64,000 nt of DNA from VXMT01 sp965204835 (GCA_965204835.1 OZ242017.1:2666001-2730000); one strand, 5' to 3'; positions 1 through 8,313 are shown, counted from the first letter of the stretch. A program made the numbers and translations. The notes: generated by a model not told the origin, from the letters alone.

Positions 1-45
1 ACCCGCTTTCCAGGCGAGCCTGTTAAGCCACTCCAGCACCTCTCC
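1..45 (-). tRNA. tRNA-Ser (GGA), 5' part only, cut by window edge
   Basis: Read on the minus strand, the segment starts with the acceptor half GGAGAGG, continues through a serine-type D arm and reaches an anticodon loop CTGGAAA, which gives anticodon GGA. The variable arm, T arm and 3' end lie beyond position 1. The acceptor half is identical to that of the complete tRNA-Ser just downstream, so the two serine tRNAs form a small cluster reading off the left edge. Confidence 0.85.
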
Positions 46-119
46 GCGTGACGCTTGCCGCGCCGTTGGCTTCGCCGGCGCGCCGTCGTGGCGCGCTTCG
101 GTCGGTCGGGATCCATGGC

Positions 120-205
120 TGGCGGAGAGGGTGGGATTCGAACCCACGAGGCTTTCGCCTACCGCTTTTCGAGAGCGGCACCTTAAACCACTCGGACACC
201 TCTCC
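120..205 (-). tRNA. tRNA-Ser (CGA)
   Basis: A complete class II tRNA on the minus strand. The acceptor stem GGAGAGG/CCTCTCC closes perfectly, the anticodon stem CCGCT/AGCGG carries loop CTCGAAA (anticodon CGA, reading UCG), the long variable arm is present, and the T arm has the GTTCGAATC loop. Discriminator G is followed by an encoded CCA at 122-120. It lies about 75 bp upstream of the partial tRNA-Ser(GGA) on the same strand. Confidence 0.97.
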
Positions 206-238
206 ACAGCCAGTATAGGCAGGGAGTTCGGCGCCGAG

Positions 239-684
239 CTATGCGTCCTCGGCCTCTTCCCGCCCCATGCGCTCGCGGTACTCGGACTCGAGCTCTTCGC
301 GCGCCTCCTCGGCGGCGCGGCGCGACTCGATGATGCCCTCGCGCACCTTCTCGCGCGCCGAGCGGAGGTCGTCGGCGATGCTGGCGGCGAGGGGGCCGAA
401 CGGGGCGGGCATGTCCAGCAGCTCGCGGTCGGCGTCCAGCGGTTCTCGCGCTTCATCAGCGTGCGCACGCCCGCGTAGGCCGCTGCCGCCACCATGCCCA
501 TGAACGCCCAGCCCGCCAGGTCGGTGCGGCGCGACGCGCGCTCCGCCCGCTGCCGGGCCGCGATGCGCATCGCGGCCGCCTCGATCGCGTCGTCGAGGTC
601 GACCGAGGCGCCGATGACCTCGGCCACCTGGTAGGAGGCCCGGCCCTGCGACCTCGGGCGGCGACGGCGGCGGAAGCTGGGCAT
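239..684 (-). pseudogene. Small membrane-associated protein, apparently frameshifted
   Basis: The gene starts at ATG 684, three bases after the stop of the preceding membrane-protein gene, so the two form an operon. The first frame reads well for about 80 residues: a basic N-terminus, a short helical segment, then a hydrophobic stretch (AGWAFMGMVAAAAYAGV). At about 441-445 (AACC on the minus strand) this frame becomes low-quality arginine/serine-rich sequence and stays open through the tRNA gene, while the -1 frame continues sensibly as MPAPFGPLAASIADDL and a charged coiled-coil-like tail ending in GREEAEDA with a stop at 239-241. One missing base explains this. It may be a sequencing error, a real mutation, or two overlapping genes. 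Function is not recognised. Confidence 0.6.
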
Positions 685-687
685 GGC

Positions 688-1137
688 CTACTCCCTGGGC
701 GGCTGGCGGCGCGCACTGGCGGCCAGCACACTCCCGAAGCCGCGCCGGAACCCTCGTGCTACGGAGACGGCGCGGATCACCGGCGAGACCGCGTTGTCGC
801 TGACGAACTCGACGCTGGTACGGGCGGTCCGCACCATCCCGCGGACGTCGCCGACCATCTCGCGCGCATCGTCGGCCATCTCGCGTGCGTTGCCGGTCAG
901 GGGCCGGACCGTCTCGTTGAAGACGTCGCTGCCGGCGTCCGACGCGGCGCGCAGCCCGAACAGGATGGCGAGCAGCACGATGATCCCAACGAAGAAGAAG
1001 AGCACGCCCATCGCGCCGTAGACGATGATCACGCCGTCGCGGATCTGGCCCATCGTGATGTCGAAGTAGAGGATGCCGTACACGCCGCCGGCCGAGGCGA
1101 GGACAAACAGGAGCAGCAAGAGGACGACGTATCGCAC
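688..1137 (-). CDS. Small two-helix membrane protein (unrecognised)
   Basis: 149 residues from GTG 1137, chosen because a purine-rich site (AAGGCGG) precedes it and the hydrophobic N-terminus starts right after. Two transmembrane helices lie at about residues 2-22 and 36-60. They are followed by a polar helical region with repeated DDAREMVGDV-like segments that look like a long amphipathic helix or coiled coil. The layout resembles small bacterial proteins of the DUF948 kind, but the match is by shape only. It is co-directional with and three bases from the next gene (684 to 239), which also carries a hydrophobic segment and a coiled tail, so the two may act together at the membrane. No catalytic motif is visible. 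Confidence 0.7.
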   Translation of the reverse strand: MRYVVLLLLLFVLASAGGVYGILYFDITMGQIRDGVIIVYGAMGVLFFFVGIIVLLAILFGLRAASDAGSDVFNETVRPLTGNAREMADDAREMVGDVRGMVRTARTSVEFVSDNAVSPVIRAVSVARGFRRGFGSVLAASARRQPPRE

Positions 1138-1338
1138 CGTGCTGCCGCCTTGCCGTTCTTCGTTGTAGCCAGGACGCGGTGGGGAACGCCCGCGCCTCGT
1201 CATCGTAGCCGCGCGGGTATTGGCGGACAACGAATCGCGGGCGGGGCTGCGCCAGAACCTTCCACGCACCAGTCAAGAACCGCTCCACCGCCCCCTCGCG
1301 TACCCTGAGACGCACGGGACCTCCCCGGGGAGCGCGAC

Positions 1339-1620
1339 ATGGACCGTCAGCGAACCGTCGAGCTGGGCACGCGCACGATGACGTCCGCCGAGTTCAAGGC
1401 GAAGTGCCTCGCCCTCATGGACGAGGTCAACGCCAGCGGCGACGTGATCGTGATCACCAAGCGCGGCCGCCCCGTCGCGAAGCTCGAGCCGTACCGCGTC
1501 ATGCCCGAGGAGTGGCTCGGACGCGACCGCGACACCATCGAGATCCACGGCGACCTCATCGAACCCGTCGAGGCCGAGTGGGACCCCAAGGCCGCCCCTG
1601 ACCAGGTGCTCGACTCGTGA
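1339..1620 (+). CDS. Phd/YefM-type antitoxin of a VapC pair
   Basis: 93 residues. The segment SAEFKAKCLALMDEVNASGDVIVITKRGRPVAKL matches the N-terminal DNA-binding fold of Phd/YefM antitoxins, where the ITKRGRPVA turn is typical; the acidic C-terminal third would wrap the toxin. The stop overlaps the GTG start of the PIN toxin gene (GTGA at 1617-1620), the usual antitoxin-first order with coupled translation. ATG 1339 follows a GGGGAG site; an internal ATG at 1378 would also leave the domain intact. Families of this kind repress their own promoter. The pair faces the divergent membrane operon at 1137 across a 200 bp gap in which no further feature is evident. Confidence 0.9.
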   Translation: MDRQRTVELGTRTMTSAEFKAKCLALMDEVNASGDVIVITKRGRPVAKLEPYRVMPEEWLGRDRDTIEIHGDLIEPVEAEWDPKAAPDQVLDS

Positions 1621-2015
1621 TCCTGCTCGACACCCACGTGCTGCTGTGGAGCCGCGCGGGCGACGCGCTGCTCGGGCCCGGCGCCCGCGAGGCCATCGAC
1701 GACGCCTGGCGGCAGGGCGAACTCGCCGCGTCCGCGGTCACGTTCTTCGAAGCGGCGATGCTGCACGAGCGCGGCCGCTTCTCGCTCGCGGGTGACGTGG
1801 ACCAGTGGCGTCGCACGCTGCTCGACGAGGGGCTCACGGAGATCCCGACCACCGGTGCGATCGCTACGCGGGCGACGGCACTCGCCGACCCGCCGGGCGA
1901 CTGGGTGGACCGCATCATCGTCGCGACCGCACTCGACGGCCACACGCTCCTGACGGCCGACCCTCGGCTGCTCGACTGGCCCGGAGACATCGAGACGCTC
2001 GACGCGCGGGCGTGA
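1617..2015 (+). CDS. vapC: PIN-domain toxin (VapC family)
   Basis: 132 residues starting at GTG 1617 inside the antitoxin stop. The N-terminus MILLDTHVLLW is the classic PIN start with the first metal-binding aspartate (D5). Further acidic positions are visible in the TFFEAAML segment, in GDWVDRIIVATAL and in LTADPRLL, matching the four-acid active site. PIN toxins cut RNA with Mg2+, often tRNA anticodon loops or the 23S sarcin-ricin loop; the specific target here cannot be read. The length is normal and nothing suggests inactivation. It is convergent with mnmA, whose stop lies 13 bp beyond. Confidence 0.93.
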   Translation: MILLDTHVLLWSRAGDALLGPGAREAIDDAWRQGELAASAVTFFEAAMLHERGRFSLAGDVDQWRRTLLDEGLTEIPTTGAIATRATALADPPGDWVDRIIVATALDGHTLLTADPRLLDWPGDIETLDARA

Positions 2016-2028
2016 CCCCGAGTCGAGC

Positions 2029-3132
2029 TCAGAAGGCGGCGCGCGCTCCCCGCTCGATCACGCCGCCGCCCACGACCTCGTCGCCGTCGCCTGGCATCGG
2101 GCGGTAGAGCACCACGGCCTGGCCCGGCGCGGCCGCGCGCACCGGCTCGTCGAGGGCGACCCCGAAGCCACCCTCGGAGCGGTCGAGGAGCCGCGCGGGC
2201 ACCGACTCGGCGTGGTAGCGCACGCGCGCCAGCAGGCGCGCGCGCGGCGCCGGCGGCTCGCCGACCCAGCTCGGCGTCGAGGCCTCGAGGCTCGTCGTGA
2301 GCAGGTCGTCGGCGCTGCCGACGGTGACCACGCCCGCGGCGGCGTCGATCGAGGTGACGTAGCGCCGCTCCGCCGTGGCGATCCCGAGCCCCCGGCGCTG
2401 CCCGACCGTGAAGCCGGCGACGCCGTCGTGGCGGCCGAGCTCCGCGCCGTCCGTGTCGACGATGGCGCCCGCCTCGGACGTCACGCCCCGCGAGCGGAGC
2501 AGCTCCCGGTAGTCGCCGCCGGGGACGAAGCAGATGTCGGCGCTGTCGGGCTTGTCGGCGACGCCGAGCCCCAGCTCGGCGGCGACGCGGCGCGTCTCCG
2601 CCTTCGGCAGGTCGCCGAGGGGGAAGCGCAGCCGCGCGAGCTGGTCCTGGCCCAGCGTGTAGAGGACGTACGACTGGTCCTTCGCCTCGTCGGCTGCGGC
2701 GTGCAGCGTGCGGTAGCCGTCGTGCGCGCGGATGCGCGCGTAGTGGCCCGTCGCAAGCTCCTCGATGCCCATCGCGTTGGCGCGGTCGAGCAGCGTGCTG
2801 AACTTGATGCGGTCGTTGCAGGAGAGGCACGGGTTGGGCGTACGCCCTGCGGCGTAGGCGCTGGTGAACACGTCGATCACGTCGCGCTCGAACTCGCGCT
2901 CCATGTTGAGCACATAGTGAGGGATGCCGATGCGCCGCGCGGCGGCCCGCGCGTCGGCGACATCCTCGACGCCGCAGCAGGCGCGCCGCGAGCGCAGCGC
3001 CGTGTCGTCGGCCTCGGTGTAGAGCCGCAGCGTCACGCCGACGACGTCGTGGCCCTCGCGGTGCAGCAGGGCCGCCGCGACGGCGGAGTCGACGCCGCCA
3101 GACATGGCAACGAGGATGCGCGACTTGCTCAT
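2029..3132 (-). CDS. mnmA: tRNA-specific 2-thiouridylase MnmA
   Basis: 367 residues, full family length. MnmA uses ATP to adenylate U34 in tRNA-Lys/Glu/Gln and transfers persulfide sulfur to give s2U34. The PP-loop SGGVDS is at residues 11-16, the first catalytic cysteine is in NPCLSC with the conserved RIKF context, the tRNA-contacting GHYAR and DQSYVL motifs are present, and the second catalytic cysteine is in SADICF. The start is set at MSKSRILVAM (3132): upstream codons in the same frame are not conserved-looking and the PP-loop normally lies about ten residues from the start. It stands alone between two toxin-antitoxin pairs. No sulfur-relay gene is adjacent. Confidence 0.98.
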   Translation of the reverse strand: MSKSRILVAMSGGVDSAVAAALLHREGHDVVGVTLRLYTEADDTALRSRRACCGVEDVADARAAARRIGIPHYVLNMEREFERDVIDVFTSAYAAGRTPNPCLSCNDRIKFSTLLDRANAMGIEELATGHYARIRAHDGYRTLHAAADEAKDQSYVLYTLGQDQLARLRFPLGDLPKAETRRVAAELGLGVADKPDSADICFVPGGDYRELLRSRGVTSEAGAIVDTDGAELGRHDGVAGFTVGQRRGLGIATAERRYVTSIDAAAGVVTVGSADDLLTTSLEASTPSWVGEPPAPRARLLARVRYHAESVPARLLDRSEGGFGVALDEPVRAAAPGQAVVLYRPMPGDGDEVVGGGVIERGARAAF

Positions 3133-3229
3133 CGGTTCATTGTAGGTGCGCGACTGCGAAGGGCCATCCTCGGCTCGAACAGCGGATCGGCGCCCGCCGG
3201 GCATCGAGACCGCTGCGAAGCGCCGACCG

Positions 3230-3616
3230 TCATTCGGTCGGCAGCGGCTCTACCCGGTCTTCGAGCCAGTCCACCAGCTCCGCGAACCGGAACGTGTTGG
3301 TCTCGAACAGGTGCATGAAGAACTCGTGGGCTTCTCTGTCGTCGCAGTCGATGAAGTGGCCATTGCCCCGCAGGAAGACATCGGTGACGAAGAAGGCCAC
3401 GCGCTTGTTCCCGTCCACGAAGGGGTGGTTCACGGCGAGGCCCTCCATGAGCGCGGCGGCCTCCTCGATCAGGCTCGCGTAGTACCCGAGTTGCGGCCGC
3501 ATCAGGGCGGCCGCCAGGGCGCCTTCGTCACGGATCCCGGCAGTGCCGCCGAATTCGTCGATCAGGACGACATGCATGGCCACAACTTCCTCGATCGTCG
3601 GGAAGTCGTGGGTCAC
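3230..3616 (-). CDS. doc: Doc/Fic-family toxin
   Basis: 128 residues. The Fic/Doc signature appears as HPFVDGNKR, with catalytic His and the GNKR phosphate-binding part; the IRDEGALAAAL segment near residue 30 and the small all-helical size match Doc rather than large Fic AMP-transferases. Doc proteins phosphorylate elongation factor EF-Tu. The GTG start at 3616 overlaps the stop of the upstream antitoxin (GTGA), so translation is coupled. The active site appears intact. Opposite is the end of mnmA's upstream gap, so the pair forms an independent minus-strand operon. Confidence 0.92.
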   Translation of the reverse strand: MTHDFPTIEEVVAMHVVLIDEFGGTAGIRDEGALAAALMRPQLGYYASLIEEAAALMEGLAVNHPFVDGNKRVAFFVTDVFLRGNGHFIDCDDREAHEFFMHLFETNTFRFAELVDWLEDRVEPLPTE

Positions 3617-3840
3617 TTCGCCAGGAGTTCACCAAGGAGGCGATGTCGCTCGACGCTCGCGCGGAACCGGTCCATCACCTCGGGGCGGACCGTCGCGCGG
3701 GCCTTCTCCTCCAGGTACCCACGCATCGCGTCTTCGAGCACCGACTGGAAGTGACGCCCCTCTTCCCGGGCAGCCTGGCGCAGGGCGGCAAGTAACTCGG
3801 GCGATGCCTGGCTGGAGAACTTCTCGCGCGTCTGAGCCAT
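3613..3840 (-). CDS. Antitoxin partner of Doc
   Basis: 75 residues, first gene of the pair. The N-terminal REKFSSQASPELLAALRQAAREEGR resembles a ribbon-helix-helix DNA-binding domain (one strand then two helices). The charged C-terminal part (RATVRPEVMDRFRASVERHRLL) would be the toxin-binding tail, and the MDRFRASVERHRLLGELLA stretch is typical of antitoxins found next to Doc-like genes. The stop overlaps the toxin start by four bases. Expected to autoregulate; no clear operator palindrome was found in the roughly 100 bp between it and the divergent HTH-RCC1 gene. Confidence 0.8.
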   Translation of the reverse strand: MAQTREKFSSQASPELLAALRQAAREEGRHFQSVLEDAMRGYLEEKARATVRPEVMDRFRASVERHRLLGELLAK

Positions 3841-3969
3841 GGGGCACGCCTCCCTCGCTCGTTGCTCGCTCCCATTGTCGCGTCCGGCGATCCGGTGTCA
3901 AGAACCATCTTGACGCGGTAGTACCGCATCGACGGCGATCGGATGGGGAAACCCCCACACCCCGCGTTC

Positions 3970-3975
3970 TACGAT
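3970..3975 (+). promoter_or_regulatory. -10 element of a probable leaderless promoter
   Basis: TACGAT ends six bases before ATG 3982. There is no ribosome site before this ATG, and the same -10/start spacing recurs at 49971-49983, so transcription probably starts at the initiator codon. No convincing -35 is visible. Confidence 0.45.
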
Positions 3976-3981
3976 GGCTCC

Positions 3982-6501
3982 ATGGAGCGCAATCGTGGCG
4001 GCCGCCCGCGCCATCCCGACGTGCTGACGCCGGCCGAGTGGCGGGTGCTGGAGGCGTTGCGCGAGGGCGGCACGAACGCCGAGATCGCCGCACGACTCGG
4101 CGTCAGCGCGAACACGGTGCGTTACCACGTCTCGAACATGCTCGCGAAGCTGGAACTGCGCGACCGGCGCGCGCGCGCCGCCTGGCGCCCCGAGCCGCGT
4201 CGACGCCGCCTCGGCGCGCTGTTCGCGCTGCCGGCCGCGATGTGGGCGGTGGGGCGGCCGCTGGCGTGGGTTGGGGTGGGGGCCGCGGCGCTGGCCGGGG
4301 TCGCGGTCGTCGTAGTGGCGCTCGTGGCCCTCGAGGTCATCGTGGAGGGCGATCCCGACCCGCCCGCCGCCGTCGCGCCGCCGCCCGCCACGCCTACGCC
4401 GACTCCGTCGCCTCAGCCGACCGCTACGCCCTCGGCGACCTCGACAGCTGCGCGGACGGCGTCTCCGACGCCCACGGCGGCACCGGACCCGAGCCCTGTG
4501 GCTACCCCGCCCGCGACGCCTTCGCCGACTCCCACGCCGACGGCGACGCCTCCGCCCACGCCGACTGCCACGCCCACTCCGATAGCTGAGCAGCCATCCC
4601 CCAGTCCTCCGCAGTCGTCGGCACCGGCGCGCACCCGACTACCGCCGACCCCGACCTTCGATACGCCGCGGGGCGACTACACTTCGATCACCGTCGGAGC
4701 GGAGCATGCCTGCGCCCTGACCAGGTTCAGCGAAGCGGTCTGCTGGGGCATCCACGACGGCACTGTCTGGGATACCCCTTCCGGCCCCTTCACCTACATC
4801 ACGTCCGACATCATCGATGGCGCCTGCGCGCTCACGACTGAAGGCGGGATCGTGTGCTGGTCGATCGGCGGCGGCCCGATTCCTGATGACGCGCCCGACC
4901 CTTCGCGCGATGCGCCGCCCGGGCGGTACACAGCGCTCAGCGGGACTGGCGCCTATAACTGCGCGCTCACCGAAGCCGGCGAGGCCGTCTGCTGGTACGG
5001 AGAGTGGGAGCGTGACTGGCCGATACCCGACAGCGATGCTGGTTCGGCGGACGGACCGCGCTCGTGGGTGCCGTGGCGGAGCTGGATGCCCGACGCGCCT
5101 CCCGGCCCGTTCGTCGCGATCACCATCGGGATCACTGCGTACACGGGCGAAGACGCCACATCAGCGTGTGCTGCCCGCGCGGACGGCGGGTTTGCCTGCT
5201 GGCAATCGCACGGCAGCAGGCACGGTCCGGTAGTGCGCGAGCCATTCGAGTTGGATGGCGACGGATCAGGGACGATGATCGACGGCGACTTCTGCGAGGT
5301 GAACGGGTGGGGCTGGCCCCATTGCGACTTCGCGTATGTCGATCGCTACGTTGCAATCAGTCACGGCGCGCGGCACACATGCGGTATCACCACAGAAGGG
5401 GCAGCCGAATGTTGGGCCTCGGGCAGAGTCGCCGCAGAGTCCGGGGCGCTGAGCGTGATGAACCCCCCGGATCCCTCACCCAGCCGATACGTCGCTATCA
5501 GCGTAGGTTCGGCATACGGGGCTATCAGCATAGGTTCGGCATACGGGTGCGCGCTGACGGAAGTCGGCGAAGCGGTCTGCTGGCAGTCCCAGCGGAACCT
5601 GTTGCCCCCACCCGACGTTCGGCCTGGCCGGTACGTGGCGGTGAGCGACGGCAGAAACCACACCTGCGCGCTCACAGAAGATGGCGAGGCGGTCTGTTGG
5701 GGGTGGAACAATCGCGGCCAGGCGAGCGTACCCCCCGGCCGCTATACGGCGATCAGCGCCGGTGAATTATATACCTGCGCCCTCACCGACGAAGGAGAGG
5801 CAGTCTGCTGGGGGGATGTGACCTACCCGCTCTTCGACACGGAGCAAAGCGGTCCGCCGGGATTGCCTCAGGCGCACAGCCCCCTCCCGGAAGGACGGTA
5901 CACCGCTATCGCGGCGGGCACGTCGATCGATGGCCTGCCTGGCGTGTGCGCGCTCACCGAAGCGGGTGAGGCGGCGTGCTCAGGCGATTACCGGGGTGCG
6001 GAGCCACCACCCGGCCCGTACACATCCATCGACATGCGAGAGGGGCAGGCCTGCGGATTGACGCGGACCGGCAGGGTCGTCTGCTGGGCTGGATACTACC
6101 GAGCGCCTCCGGGAGGCCCGTACTCGGCCATGGACGTAGGCACGGGGCTCATCTGCGTGATCGCGGCGGCCGGCGAAGTCCGTTGCCTCGACCACCACCA
6201 CAGAGCGGTCGTTGGGGCTCCGCCGCCCGGCTCCTATACCGCTGTCGCCCTCGGATTCCAACATGCCTGCGCGCTCACCGCCGCAGGCGAGGCTGCGTGC
6301 TGGGCATGGCCGTGGACCAGGTTCAAGGACATCCCCGTAACGAACCCATACGAGGATCGGCTGACTCAGCCCCCTCCGGGCCCATTCATTGACATCAGTT
6401 CGAGCGAATTCCGATCGTGCGCGGTGACTGCTGCTGGGGACGTGGTGTGCTGGGGGGACGTGCAATACGAGGAACTGCCTCCGGAGCTATCGCTCGTCTG
6501 A
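3982..6501 (+). CDS. Membrane-anchored LuxR-type HTH protein with RCC1-like repeats
   Basis: 839 residues from ATG 3982; the in-frame ATG at 3943 would place the -10-like TACGAT inside the gene, so it is disfavoured. Order: a GerE/LuxR helix-turn-helix at about 15-70 (LTPAEWRVLEAL, AEIAARLGVSANTVRYHV), a single transmembrane helix at about 95-120 rich in valine and alanine, a long Pro/Thr-rich linker (about 125-215), then 13 RCC1-like units of about 35-60 residues built around CALTEAGEAVCWG with two cysteines each. The implied topology is DNA-binding head inside and propeller-like repeats outside, as in ToxR/CadC one-component regulators, although those use a winged helix. No receiver or kinase is present. 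Repeat 6 carries a fresh 27-bp duplication. The target genes are unknown. Confidence 0.85.
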   Translation: MERNRGGRPRHPDVLTPAEWRVLEALREGGTNAEIAARLGVSANTVRYHVSNMLAKLELRDRRARAAWRPEPRRRRLGALFALPAAMWAVGRPLAWVGVGAAALAGVAVVVVALVALEVIVEGDPDPPAAVAPPPATPTPTPSPQPTATPSATSTAARTASPTPTAAPDPSPVATPPATPSPTPTPTATPPPTPTATPTPIAEQPSPSPPQSSAPARTRLPPTPTFDTPRGDYTSITVGAEHACALTRFSEAVCWGIHDGTVWDTPSGPFTYITSDIIDGACALTTEGGIVCWSIGGGPIPDDAPDPSRDAPPGRYTALSGTGAYNCALTEAGEAVCWYGEWERDWPIPDSDAGSADGPRSWVPWRSWMPDAPPGPFVAITIGITAYTGEDATSACAARADGGFACWQSHGSRHGPVVREPFELDGDGSGTMIDGDFCEVNGWGWPHCDFAYVDRYVAISHGARHTCGITTEGAAECWASGRVAAESGALSVMNPPDPSPSRYVAISVGSAYGAISIGSAYGCALTEVGEAVCWQSQRNLLPPPDVRPGRYVAVSDGRNHTCALTEDGEAVCWGWNNRGQASVPPGRYTAISAGELYTCALTDEGEAVCWGDVTYPLFDTEQSGPPGLPQAHSPLPEGRYTAIAAGTSIDGLPGVCALTEAGEAACSGDYRGAEPPPGPYTSIDMREGQACGLTRTGRVVCWAGYYRAPPGGPYSAMDVGTGLICVIAAAGEVRCLDHHHRAVVGAPPPGSYTAVALGFQHACALTAAGEAACWAWPWTRFKDIPVTNPYEDRLTQPPPGPFIDISSSEFRSCAVTAAGDVVCWGDVQYEELPPELSLV
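5494..5547 (+). repeat. 27-bp in-frame tandem duplication
   Basis: Two adjacent 27-bp units (5494-5520 and 5521-5547) differ by one base and encode AISVGSAYG then AISIGSAYG. The second unit lengthens one RCC1-like repeat without breaking the frame. Near identity suggests a recent slippage or unequal crossover. Confidence 0.9.
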
Positions 6502-6635
6502 GCATCCACGGACCCTGACGCCGGACGTCTCGGAGACACGAGGCGCCCATCCACCCCCACCCCACCATCGTATAGCATCACCCCTCGTGGCGCGCGCTCG
6601 CGGCGCGCCCGACGCCGCACGACGAAGGAGGGGAC

Positions 6636-7913
6636 ATGCCCGGTCCACTGCACGGTGTTCGCGTACTCGAGTTCACGCTGGTCGTCGCCGGCCCCATGTC
6701 CGGGGTGCTGCTCTCCGACCTCGGCGCCGACGTGATCAAGGTCGAGCCGCCCGGCGGCGAGTCCACGCGGCAGAACCGCGCCGTCATCCCCAACGAGGGC
6801 AAGCTCTTCCAGGCCTTCAACCGCGGCAAGCGCGACATCGTCGTCGACCTCCAGCAGCCCGAGGGCCGCGAGGTCATCTACCGGCTCATGCCCTCCATCG
6901 ACGTCGTCGTCGCCAACTACCGCTACGGCGTGCCGAAGAAGATCGGCATCGACTACGACACCCTCAGGCAGTACCGGCCCGACCTCATCTACGTCGAGAG
7001 CACCGGCTTCGGCACGCGCGGCGAGCTGGCCACGCGGGGCTGCTCCGACGTGGTCGCGCAGGCCTACTCCGGCATCATGGCGGGCGACGGCAAGGTCGCC
7101 GAGGACGGCGCGCCCATCGCCGCCACGTTCGGCGCGCCGGCCGACTACGCCACCGCGATGGCGTCGGCAATGGGGGTCTGCGGGGCGCTGTTCCACCGCG
7201 CCATGACCGGCGAGGGCCAGCGCATCAATACCTCGCTGCTCCGCACCGGCGTCTGGCTGCAGAGCCACAACGTCAACCGCGAGCCGGTCACCGACGCGCT
7301 CTTCGACGACGTGACACGGGCGGAGCTGAACGCGACGCGCGAGGCGGGCGGCAGCTACCCCGAGCTCATGGAGGTGCGCAGCGAGCGCCGCGTCACCGGC
7401 GGCCTCTACTACGGCGGCTACGCGGCGAAGGACGGCGGGATCATCCTCGGCGCGCTCACGAAGCTGAACCGCGACGGCTTCCGCCGCGTGCTCGGCCTGG
7501 AGGACGAGCCGAGCGACACGCCCGGCTACAACATGCTCGACCCCGAGAGCCAGCGGCTGGCGGTCCACTTTGGCGAGGTGATGCGCGCGAAGATGCACGA
7601 GCGCACCGTCGACGAGTGGATCGAGATCTTCGACAACGCGGGGCTGCCGGCGGCGCCGGTCAACTTCCCGGAGGAGATCCGGCTCGACCCGCAGGTGGAG
7701 GCCGAGGGCATCTTCGTCGACCTCGAGCACGACATGACGGGACCGCAGTCCGTGGTCGGCCCGGTGCTCGAGATGTCGGCGACGCCGACCTCGGCGAGCG
7801 GCGCCGCGCCGCCGCTCGCGCGCGACACGCGCGGCGTGATGATCGAGGCCGGCTATAGCGAGGCAGAGGTGGAGGCGCTGATCGCGCAGGGCGCGGTCCA
7901 CCAGGCCGGGTAG
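6636..7913 (+). CDS. CaiB/BaiF family (class III) CoA-transferase
   Basis: 425 residues, normal for the family. Class III transferases move CoA between organic acids through an aspartyl-CoA thioester. The N-terminal LHGVRVLEFTLVVAGPMSG and the LGADVIKVEPPGG loop are family hallmarks; GKRDIVVDLQQPEGR and the helix GAPADYATAMASAMG hold the CoA site and the likely catalytic aspartate (D in PADY). The start follows a strong AGGAGGGG site. Substrate cannot be told from sequence: formate/oxalate, carnitine-type and dicarboxylate users all look alike here. It stands alone; a second, larger CaiB protein lies at the right edge of the window, and an acyl-CoA dehydrogenase at 52.5 kb hints at shared acyl-CoA metabolism. 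A TATAGCAT box at 6571-6578 could be its -10 element. Confidence 0.93.
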   Translation: MPGPLHGVRVLEFTLVVAGPMSGVLLSDLGADVIKVEPPGGESTRQNRAVIPNEGKLFQAFNRGKRDIVVDLQQPEGREVIYRLMPSIDVVVANYRYGVPKKIGIDYDTLRQYRPDLIYVESTGFGTRGELATRGCSDVVAQAYSGIMAGDGKVAEDGAPIAATFGAPADYATAMASAMGVCGALFHRAMTGEGQRINTSLLRTGVWLQSHNVNREPVTDALFDDVTRAELNATREAGGSYPELMEVRSERRVTGGLYYGGYAAKDGGIILGALTKLNRDGFRRVLGLEDEPSDTPGYNMLDPESQRLAVHFGEVMRAKMHERTVDEWIEIFDNAGLPAAPVNFPEEIRLDPQVEAEGIFVDLEHDMTGPQSVVGPVLEMSATPTSASGAAPPLARDTRGVMIEAGYSEAEVEALIAQGAVHQAG

Positions 7914-8022
7914 CGACGCCGGGCGGGGCCAACTGGCCCGTGGTCAGCCGAGCAGGAGAGCGACGCGGTGTGCTCCCACCGTAGAATGATTGGACGCAGG
8001 GCCGCGCCCGCGAGGAGGACGC

Positions 8023-8313
8023 ATGACGGATGCAGCGATGCCTACCCGCGAGCGCAGGCCCCGCGAGGAGACCACTCGCCTCGGCCGGGCGATCTACGAG
8101 CGCGATATCAAGGCGCAGGTGGAGTCCAACCACCACGGCGAGTACGTCGCCATCGATATCGACAGCGGCGCCTGGGCGATGTCCGATGACGCCCTCTCCG
8201 CCGCGGACAGCCTGCGGGCGCAGCACCCTGAGGCGGTCGATGTCTTCCTGCTTCGCGTCGGGCATCGGGCGTTGCATCACTTCGGAGGCCGGCCCTGGCG
8301 GAGGGCGGAGTGA
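8023..8313 (+). CDS. Small partner protein of an aspartic-protease pair
   Basis: 96 residues from ATG 8023, which has GAGGAGG five bases upstream; a TTG at 7990 would extend it. The core GEYVAIDIDSGAWAMSDDAL is characteristic of short proteins repeatedly seen directly ahead of clan AA aspartic protease genes in cyanobacteria and Chloroflexota, as I know the family. Its stop overlaps the protease start (GTGA, 8310-8313). The role is unknown; toxin-antitoxin-like behaviour has been suspected from this layout but is not shown. A TAGAAT box at 7982-7987 is a candidate -10. Confidence 0.75.
   Translation: MTDAAMPTRERRPREETTRLGRAIYERDIKAQVESNHHGEYVAIDIDSGAWAMSDDALSAADSLRAQHPEAVDVFLLRVGHRALHHFGGRPWRRAE

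Noticed and set aside
4380..4600. Short periodic C/G-rich repeats resembling a tandem array
   Set aside because: They are the codons of a Pro/Thr linker; the same pattern at 14690-14870 and 51000-51110 also codes for stalks. There is no CRISPR spacing.
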